Assembly (NCBI RefSeq): GCF_963169125.1
Contig: NC_084800.1
Coordinates: 54,978,866-55,042,865 of the forward strand
DNA length: 64,000 nucleotides
Reading direction: 5' to 3'
DNA from: Humulus lupulus
Lineage: Eukaryota > Streptophyta > Magnoliopsida > Rosales > Cannabaceae
In this document: positions 55,851 through 64,000 of the stretch, one piece after another
How positions within the stretch are numbered: position 1 is the stretch's first letter
Layout of the letters: the number at the start of each line of letters is the position of its first letter
The notes under the pieces: model-generated
Seen by the model: the letters and a program-made list of their open reading frames with translations, nothing else
What the model was told of the DNA's origin: nothing
The model's database searches: none
Program-made: the position numbers and the translations under genes

Positions 55851-56926
55851 AACACAAGCTTGTCACGCATTAGTGTGGACTATGTTATCCATACATTTAA
55901 GTCCATTTTATGCCTTAATTTTTGCAAACTACATCATGAGTATGTGGGTTATATTTTAAAAATTGTTTTTAATAACATTTTGCAAGCTTGTCACGAGCAA
56001 GCCCAATTCGATTCATATTTTTGTTGTTCCACATAATTATAGATTAAGATGAAGAAAATGAGAGAAGAAGTAATGAAGCGAGACCTTAGTTACTATCAAG
56101 CCAGATGGTCAATGAGTCTTGGTTAAGACTTTGATGCTTAGAACCCCAAAGGTTCCTAAAGCCTTGATCAAAAGTAATTGAACCAAATTTTAAATTTGGG
56201 TTGTACCCAGGAGAAGGTGGGCGCAGAGCTTGGCTTGAGGAATAATGGAAATGGTAACCGGCTCTCTCTCTCCAGCAATACTAATGTTGAATTGAAGCCA
56301 TACCCCTACTCCCTAGTCTATAACTGTCAAATTAGTGACAGTTGCACAGTTTTTGCGCAGGCCACTCCCCAGCCATAGATTACATAAATGGTCACGATGA
56401 AAAGTATATAAAAGCACCAGAACCATTGGATCAATTAAATTTGTATTGGACGGCTGAGATTGTAAAAACGGAACATGTTCCGTTGCTGTACAAGGCGGGA
56501 CGGAATCGTGGCCCGCATATGTGTACCTTTGTGTATATATATATTTTAATATATATATTTTTTAAATATTTTCATTTTATGTTTTATGACTCATTAATTA
56601 GTTGTTTTGTCATTTAAGTATTTGTTAAATTATAATGCATTTTTTTATTTTGTTATTACAATATTGAGAATGAATATTCTTATAATAATTTTATTATTTT
56701 TATATTTTTGAATTATTTTATACTTTAGTTTGTTTTATAACTTTTGAATTTATTTAAAATAGAGTATAATATTTTTTAATTGTAGAGTATATTTATATTT
56801 GAGATCATGGATAAAAATTACATATATTAAAATATATATATAAATATTACATTACATTTAAAAAAAATTAAACATTACATTTAATGTGACAAAAGACAAG
56901 TACAATAATAATTATACACTAATTTT
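55851..56926. other. Intergenic; satellite-like fragment and short palindrome
   Basis: GTCACGCATTAGTGTG near 55862 matches the satellite's TCTCACGCATTAGTGTG. An 18-bp perfect palindrome, AACGGAACATGTTCCGTT, is at 56467-56484. The ORFs at 56178 and 56342 show no recognisable domain. The remainder is AT-rich. Confidence 0.45.
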
Positions 56927-57973
56927 TAGGGGTGCTCATATGATTCAATCCAACAATTTTATCCTTAACCAATCCAATTAAATGTTGGATATTGGAAATC
57001 ATCATCCAATTCAATCCATATTTAACTCAAAATCCAATCCAATCCAATTGTAATTGGATTGGATCAATTATTTTATCTTTGAACCCAAATTTAATATTAA
57101 AGAAATTAACAAATAAAAAAACATACAAAATAAATCATACAAAAAAACTAAACACTATTTAGTAATAATATTCAATTAAATATTTACAATTAAGTCGTTA
57201 AAATATTAAGTTTACAACACTACCATTTAAATTTAAAATTGATATATCAAAACCAATAACTAGAGTAACATAACATGAACACAAAACATCTCCAACATAG
57301 CATCCAAACATAACAATAATCTAATTTTATATGTTGGTTTATAATATAATATGTATTAAATATATATATATATATATGGAAGACTTCTCAATGGTTACTA
57401 CCCATAGATGAGTACTAACAATTATGATAACGTGACAATATAATGACTTGGTATAGTAAGTCACCAACAGTTAAATATTTTTTTTCTACATTAATTTCGA
57501 ATTTAGTTATTTTTTTGTTGTCATAATTAATGTTGTTTCCAACCAATGAGAGACACTAGCTATATTTAAAAATTGGCATGCATTTGAAAAATTAAAAATT
57601 TACAATATTATATTTTCATAATAAATACATATTTTTCATCAGATAACCCTTCCAAAAATTTGAAAAAATCCAAATTTATTTTTAGAAATATTAATTAACA
57701 ACAATAAATATAGATCATTGATCTTAATCTAGTGGTTAATATTAAAGTAACCATCCACGGGTAGTAACCATTAAGAGTGCACCCATACATATATTGTAAT
57801 TGGATTTGATCGGTTCCTAATTTGACTTTCATAGTCACATCCGACATTCGATCTAATCCAATTAAAATCCAATTTATCAAATTCAATTCAATCCAATTGT
57901 AATTGTACATCAAATTTTTTGTAATTTGATTAATTTGAGGTAATTAAATTAGTTTGGATCCTAAGCACTCCTA
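56927..57973. mobile_element. hAT-like non-autonomous element (1047 bp) with nested MITE
   Basis: Termini TAGGGGTGCT and (inverse) TAGGAGTGCT are flanked by a perfect 8-bp duplication CTAATTTT (56919-56926, 57974-57981), the hAT pattern. Both ends carry CCAATT/ATTGGA-rich sequence (AATCCAATCCAATCCAATTG). No transposase. Confidence 0.8.
57378..57784. mobile_element. Nested MITE (about 407 bp) inside the hAT-like element
   Basis: Inverted termini share CTCAATGGTTACTACCC (left) and CTTAATGGTTACTACCC (right, inverse). The flanks are TA-rich, so the target duplication is ambiguous. Confidence 0.65.
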
Positions 57974-59439
57974 CTAATTTTAGTATTGTTGTATTTTATT
58001 TTTGTTCTTAATTTTTGTGTTGTATATTTTTTATTTGTTTTTAAAATGTTAGTATAACAATTTAAAACTTAAAAATTAACAAAAAATAGCAAAAATAAAT
58101 AATAAAAAATTACTTAAATTAATATAAAAAAGATATATAGGTTTAATCATTAATTAGTATGAGGGTATATATGTATTTTTAATTTTCTCCTCAAAACTAC
58201 AGTACCCACGATAATGTTGACGTTAAATAATGTAAATACATTTTTTGAGGTTAAAGATGAGATGTTTTTTTTCACTAATGATATATGCCTAAAATATGTA
58301 CTTAAATATTATACACTTTTTAAAATAGTGAGTCTCAATTTTAATAAATGTGATTAGCTTGGCTAAACTACCACATCACTGTGTATAATATTTGAGTGTA
58401 TATTTTAAGTGCACATATCATTACTCTTTTTTTTTATATAATTTTGATGCTAGCCATTGCCTGGCCTAAGGTAATGTAGATCTCAGATATTTAAAGGGCT
58501 TATAATTATCTATAACATATATAAAAGTCTCAATTAATCCACACTTTTTTTTTGTCTTCTTGTTTTGGTTCATCTATTTTGTTTTTTATTTTTTTTCTAA
58601 ATAAATTTGTTATCTCTCATTCAAGACCAAAGTAATAATCTCACTCCTCTAATATAATTATTCTTTTTTATTCAATCATTTTTATACTGCAACTTATTAA
58701 AAGTAAAATGCATTACATTATAAAATTTTAAATCATGAAAATTATTCTGTTTTTCATTATTTTTTTTTAAATTATAGATAAAATTTTAGTTAATAAAAAC
58801 ATATTATTGTAAGAGCAAAGAAATGTGAAGTTAACATGATTGAAATATTCTCTTGTAAGTATTTACATATAAAAAGTATAAGTTGTTATTATATAAAATA
58901 TTTTATTACACAAAATTTGTCTAATATACTAAAAAGTAGCAATTAATTATGATAGGAATGAGATTTATGTGAACACAATAATAGCACTTTTATATCATTC
59001 TTTAAAAAATATTTGACCCACATAAATTTTATATTGGTTGGATCATATTTTTATATTTTATTCAAAAAAAAGAGTGAAACTTTTTTTGGCTAAGATTTTT
59101 TTTTTAATATTATTAATTACATTTGATGAAAAAATTAATTAATTATTTAATCAATTATTACTATATAATCTATCATTCATACTTTATCTCTATGTATTAA
59201 TTCTCACTTTTCTATTTTATGTTTGTTTTATACTTTTGATATTTATTCATTTTTTTTTTAAAAATGCATTGATTTTTTTTTTAAAAAGTTTAAAATTTAA
59301 AAACTAAAACTTTTTTGTTGAAGTTATTAGGATGATTTGATTTTAATAATTTTAATTATTTTGTTCACTTTTCCTTCAAGATTGTATTGTGCTAAAATGT
59401 AATATTTCCTTCTACTTTAATATTTTAGAGGAATTATTA
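57974..59439. other. AT-rich intergenic
   Basis: No gene, RNA or clear repeat seen beyond homopolymer and AT runs. Confidence 0.4.
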
Positions 59440-59833
59440 TGGAGGAGCTTCACTTTAAGCCCTACTGGTGGGGCTCTCAGTGTTCTCGACCTGCGAATAT
59501 TTTTCGCCGTGATTTTTTTTATGACCGTACATATTGTAGCTATTTAGAGCATTCTGCAAATTTTCAATAAATTCCGAATAGTTTACAGTACTAAAAATTA
59601 GGTTCAAACATGTTGCTGTACGCATGACTAATTTTTTTTATGCGCGTGGAAATCAACATGTTTGAACCTACTTTTCGGTACTGTAAACTATTTGGAATTT
59701 TCTAAAAGTTTACAGGATGCTCTAAATAGCTACAATATATACAGTCATAAAAAAAAATCGTGCTGAAAACTGTTCACGGGTCGATAAACACTGAGAGCCC
59801 CACCGGTAGGCTTAAAGTGAAGTCCCTATAGAA
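59440..59833. mobile_element. Near-palindromic MITE, about 394 bp
   Basis: Two arms of about 175 bp are inverted copies: CTTCACTTTAAGCC, GGTGGGGCTCTCAGTG, TTTTTTTATGAC, TAGCTATTTAGAGCAT, ACAGTAC and GGTTCAAACATGTTG each recur in inverse order on the right. The centre is about 40 bp (TGCTGTACGCATGACTAATT). Flanks GAATTATTA and GAATTATCC could be a 9-bp target duplication with two mismatches. Its transcript would be one long hairpin. Confidence 0.85.
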
Positions 59834-60111
59834 GAATTATCCTAATAGTTTATATTATAAATCCAAATTATAAATATTTTTGAAAAGTTTTAATTTATTG
59901 ATAGATATTTATTTAATTAAATTCTTTCTCAACCGTATTATATGATTTCTCTTTAATTTTATATGTATAAAAAAAAATATGCAACTTAATTTTCTATATT
60001 ATAATTAAGTGATATTTTAATTAATTTAATTAAAATTTTAACTAACTAAAAAAAACATAATCGTGTGTTCCACCTAGTCTTCTAATAAAGTTAAATAGCA
60101 GTATCCACTTA
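59834..60111. other. AT-rich intergenic
   Basis: Nothing recognised. Confidence 0.4.
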
Positions 60112-60732
60112 GAGCACTCTCAATGGAGTAGCTATATTTACTATATAGCTAAATTATAACTAAGGAGTACTAAAAAAATCATACAATAGAAGCTTTATCC
60201 TTTAAATTTTTTTACCTTTGTTTATAGTGTTTAGCTAGATTTATGTTACACTATTCATTATGTAAATATATTATATTATTATCTCTCTCTTTATATATAT
60301 ATAGATAAACATAAATAAAATTTATATATTTATATATAGATTTCATCATTTTTTTTTTCCTTTCTATATATATATATATTATATTTATATACTTATTAAA
60401 AGAATTTTATTTATATTTTATAATATTATTACATTTAATCTTTTACTATATTTTATTTTTATTTTAGCATAATATTACATATACTTAATATAAAATATGA
60501 CATATTTGTAAGTTGATTGTATATTTTATAATATTAATAATTTGAATACAAAAATATAGATTAATAGTTATAGAAAATATTTGAAATGAATAAAATTGTT
60601 TGAAAATATAATATTTAAATGATATAGAGAAAATAAATAAAAAATTTAATGTATAGTATAATATAAAACTTAGAGGTAAAATTAAAAAAAATGTATTTTG
60701 AAAAGAAATTAAAAAAAATGAGGTAGAACACC
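60112..60732. mobile_element. Tourist-like MITE (about 620 bp)
   Basis: Flanked by TTA on both sides (60109-60111, 60733-60735). Left end GAGCACTCTCAATGGAGTAG; the right end is a weaker inverse (GAGGTAGAACACC). It shares the left end and 3' third with the element at 48037-48763. Confidence 0.6.
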
Positions 60733-61294
60733 TTAGAAGTAGTGGGTGGATTTCAGAATCCCATTTCCATTATATAAAAGCCCTATAATAAATAACATTG
60801 TTCCGAAAACCCACATGAGGCCTAACGCCTAGGTGTGAAAACCCATTATATGATACCCTACTTTAATAGATTAAGAAATCAGTGGAAGCATTGTTCACTG
60901 ATTGTTTGAGGAAGACTACGATCATATACGACATAATTTTATCGACAAAAGAAAGTAACTAACAAAAGTTAATAGGTTTTAATAATAATAAAAATTGAAG
61001 CTTTTTTCAGAAATTATAACAATCGAGATATCCTGATAGATTTTTAGAATGTTAACAACATCAAGCGATGACAAGCAATGGTGATATTATTATTATTATT
61101 TTTATAATTTTGAAAATGAAACAGATTTTATTTTGAGATACACCTCCATTTAAATATAGGGATTAATAATTAATCATATAATAAGCCTGCTTTTTGATTG
61201 ATAAATTAAAAGCGAATTGTATGTGATGACAGAGATATCTTCTTTTTCTTTTACTTTATTAAAAAAGGAGGACCAGAAGGGCTTGGGGCCCGAT
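60733..61294. other. Intergenic
   Basis: No gene or repeat recognised. Confidence 0.4.
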
Positions 61295-62008
61295 CACTAC
61301 ACCAAAAATTGCAATTATTGGCATTTCTAAATGCTACTATTATTAATATTTTGTGATACTTTACATTTTATTGCTATTTTAGTATCACTAAAAGTTCAAG
61401 TGTCACTAAATTGATTTTTTTAGTGGCACTTTAAAATGTCACTTAATTATAATTAATAATACTTTCAAATGTCACTAAAGTATTTATTATTTATTTATTT
61501 TATATTCAAAGAATAATTTTAGTGACATTTCAAAAATGTCAAAAATGCTAGCAAGTTATATCAGTGACATTTTTAAAAAGCCATTGATTTTTTTTTTTAT
61601 ATATATAACATATAATTTAGAATAGTAGGCATGTCATTCAACTTTTTTCATATATTAAATAATAATTGATTTCAAAAATTTTACCGCAAATTTAACTTGA
61701 ATTTTTTTTTCAATAATATTTGATACATAAAAACAAGTTAGATACATTAAATGTTTCAATAATATAAAAATACAATAAAATAATATTTTTTTCTTATAAC
61801 AAACAACAACAATGAAAATTATATACAAACTATGCATACTATAACAAGGAAAAAGAAATATTTACATGAGTCTATTTTTGTAAGACAATAAAATCACATC
61901 ATTGAGTCATGAAGTTGTATACCTAATTCTCGTTAAATCATCATAATTTTTAGCAAAACAAATAACAAACATATAATTATTTATAAACATATAATGATAT
62001 TTAATGTA

Positions 62009-62389
62009 GGAAATTTACTTATTTTGTACCTTATGTTTTTACAAAATATTATTTTGATGCCTTCTTTTTTTAATAATGTTCATATGATACCCTGTATTTT
62101 AAAACCATACATATTTGATATCATAGACTCAAATTTGATAAATAAAATTTTATCAATATGACCAAACTGTTATCAGTTATATGTAGTTAAGTAATTTCAT
62201 TTGAATTTGGAACTCATATAATTGATAGTTGTTTGATTAAATTCACAAAATTCTATTAATTAAATTTGAATTTATGGTACCATAATTGTACGATTTCAAA
62301 ATATAGGATACCAAATGTGCATTATTGTGAACAAAATGTACAAAAATGATACTTTACAAAAACACAGGGTGTCAAATGGTTACTTATCC
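62009..62389. mobile_element. Mutator-like MITE (381 bp) inside the CACTA element
   Basis: Termini GGAAATTTACTTATTTTGTACC and (inverse) GGATAAGTAACCATTTGACACC with a perfect 9-bp target duplication TTTAATGTA (62000-62008, 62390-62398). It also has inverted subterminal matches around TTTTTACAAA and CATATGATACC. Confidence 0.85.
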
Positions 62390-62429
62390 TTTAATGTAAG
62401 ACAGTTGTTTTAAAATTATATTCAACTTA

Positions 62430-63285
62430 CCACAAATGTCGTTGGTCATGCAATAGGTGCTTCAAAAACTTCACCAATTGTCTTAAAACGTCCCTATGCT
62501 TTAATTAATTGCTCGTTAGGCTTGATAGGAACTTGAATAATAACATCAGAAAAAAAAAATCTCCAAGCTCTTTCTGCCAACTTCTTTTGATGGGTCTTTA
62601 CTACTAACTAGATCAATGTTTCATATTCATTAGTAGCACTTTTAAGATTAACCACTCCTCCAACCTGCACACTATAAATTATGACATAAAAATATATACA
62701 CAAATAAATTCATTAATAAAAGACATGTTTAAATTATATAATTGTAGTAGTATTTACTTCAGCAATGGGAGTATCATATGATGAAGATGAAAATCATAGT
62801 TGGCGTCGTGATTCTTTGTTACGTGACGTAAAGGCACTTTTTGCCTACATATATAACAATATATCAATAAAATAAATATGGTTTATTGATTAGTAATCTT
62901 AGAAAACATTTAAAAAAAAAACTTAACCAGTTGTGAAGACATGGCATTGTCACTATGATTTGGAGCCTGCACATAAATATATTAAGTTTTAATAACTACA
63001 AATTATATATTGATAATCAAAATCAAAGAAAAATTAAAAGTCTAACCTCAATATGTATAGTATATATGTCATTGACATTGTTTTGTTTCCTTGGAAGAGT
63101 TTGAACTTGAGATGTCAAATCAATTATTTTAGATTTCAAAGCATCTACATGCTCATTTTGATTTCTTCTCCAAGTGAATTTGTTTTCTCTCACATCAGAT
63201 GGGCAAACACCAAATCCATATATGTGAACCGATCCATGTTTTTCTTTACCCGTAACTTCATAAAAAGTATCATTCATTTCCAAAT
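62430..63285 (-). pseudogene. CACTA accessory/transposase-like protein fragment
   Basis: The minus-strand exon at 63285-63060 reads EVTGKEKHGSVHIYGFGVCP, the Gly-rich block found in plant En/Spm family (Ptta) proteins, then a Gln/Asn-rich coiled-coil stretch. The segment at 62660-62430 gives VPIKPNEQLIKA and IGEVFEAPIA, with stops. Exon structure is not resolved. The catalytic TnpD-type transposase is not in the window. Confidence 0.55.
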
Positions 63286-64000
63286 AACCCCCAACGGGTA
63301 TAGGATGATTTCCGCACTCTATATCTTGTACAGTCATAAGAAGTGGCCTGTTCCTACGCCACACGAGGTCAACTATCTGTTCGACCTTAAATCCAACCCC
63401 AACCAAGAAAATACGGGGTTATTTCATTTCTGCCACCAGGAAACGACCCGCACTTTCCTGAGTGATACCACTTTTAAATCCAATGTGGGGAAGTACCATT
63501 TAGAGTACTTTTTAACCACTGACCTGGTCGCCAACAACTTAGCCTTCACCCAAGGAGGTAACTTCTCTGTTTCTCTGGTCGCTTATTTTCCGTTGTTTTA
63601 TCTATGTTTTCCTTAGAAATTTAGCTTTCTTCAAGTCCATGGCTGCGACCAGCTCCTACTCCATAGAAGGAGCTTCGAGTAGCCTTACTGGCCAGCATGT
63701 CCGACGTGGAGAAGAGCGTCAAACATCTGGTCACTGAGGCCAACTTGACACTGGTCGGGCTTTTGGCCCCTCACCAGGACGTGAGGGAGTCCACGACGAG
63801 AAGATTCCCGAGCAGCACCCAGATGTGTCGCAACCTCAAAGGAGGAGGACGACTAGAGTAACAATCAGGGAACCCTCTAGCACCCCGCGAGCAACTGCTC
63901 CCCCAGCCCCTACAGGAAAGGGAAAAAAGAAAGTTTCCAACCTCCTACACCCATCGACAAGTCCTCAGATGAGAACGGTACAGTTTTCTCATTCTTAGAT
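63286..64000 (+). pseudogene. TatF: Tat antisense-gene fragment, continuing off the right edge
   Basis: From about 63286 the + strand reads ITPNGYRMISALYILYSHKK and VPTPHEVNYLFDLKSNPN, aligning with LPPNSYHLLAGLRYLFLKQE and LTPADILYFFCLKASP in TatD exon 2. An exon end with donor GTAACT is near 63560. A second exon with basic, Ser/Pro-rich sequence follows at about 63760-63980 (PQRRRTTRVTIREPSSTPRA). The direction implies a Tat element on the minus strand. The first 5' third of exon 2 is absent. Confidence 0.65.

Larger units (their letters stand above)
61295..63285 (-). mobile_element. CACTA (En/Spm-type) transposon end, truncated on the right
   Basis: The terminus CACTACACCAAAAATTG at 61295 is followed by subterminal repeats TGTCACTAAA/AGTGACATTT in both orientations (61380-61580). 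Minus-strand coding fragments lie at about 62430-62660 and 62760-63285. The other end is missing; TatF sequence begins near 63286. Confidence 0.75.

Noticed and set aside
56178..56617. Two small ORFs in a patch of less AT-rich sequence
   Set aside because: No motif recognised; one runs into AT repeats. Left as unknown sequence.

Overview
This window is plant nuclear DNA. It is dominated by LTR retrotransposons of recognisable plant lineages (Ty3/gypsy Tat, Athila and Tekay/Del-like chromovirus, plus Ty1/copia), small TIR transposons, a 178-bp satellite and AT-rich intergenic sequence. It holds one intact-looking host gene, a two-exon A-type cytochrome P450. The P450 and the element types point to a eudicot; I cannot name the species from sequence alone. 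I saw no rRNA, tRNA, CRISPR or prokaryotic features.

Layout. 1-11751: 3' part of a Tat element (TatA, + strand). It carries gag-protease-RT-RNase H-archaeal-type RNase H-integrase in one decayed frame, then a 70-bp tandem array, then a five-exon antisense gene, then a polypurine tract and 3' LTR. 11752-20411: a graveyard of an LTR end, a copia integrase fragment, chromovirus LTR and integrase pieces, a second Tat fragment (TatB) nested in the chromovirus LTR, and a Tat 5' end (TatC, - strand). 20989-44726: a complete Tat element (TatD, - strand) with two 751-bp LTRs and a CATAA target duplication. An Athila element (27889-38786) sits inside its pol. Its outer sequence on both sides looks like arms of a pre-existing inverted repeat. 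45576-47864: the P450. 48037-52257: a MITE, then a Mutator-like foldback element containing a solo Tat LTR and a CACTA-like element, then a solo copia LTR. 52989-55850: 442-bp repeats flanking an array of about 8.7 copies of a 178-bp satellite. 56927-62389: hAT-like, Mutator-like and Tourist-like small elements and a 390-bp near-palindrome. 61295-63285: the end of a CACTA transposon. 63286-64000: another Tat antisense-gene fragment.

How the parts relate. TatA and TatD are diverged families but share one plan: gag-pol, then a tandem array in the 3' untranslated region, then an antisense gene with its own TATA box, a 5'-UTR intron of about 510-520 bp and matching exon order, then PPT and LTR. 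Nearly all breaks in these genes are nonsense codons explained by one C-to-T or G-to-A change, as expected for methylated, silenced repeats. The Athila element has a gag-pol and a separate env-position ORF. Paired palindromes with core CGATATATCG occur both in its LTR and upstream of that second ORF. The most interesting signals are those paired palindromes, a hairpin shared by the two otherwise unrelated Tat arrays, the conserved antisense gene, and a chimeric junction at the left end of the Athila element.
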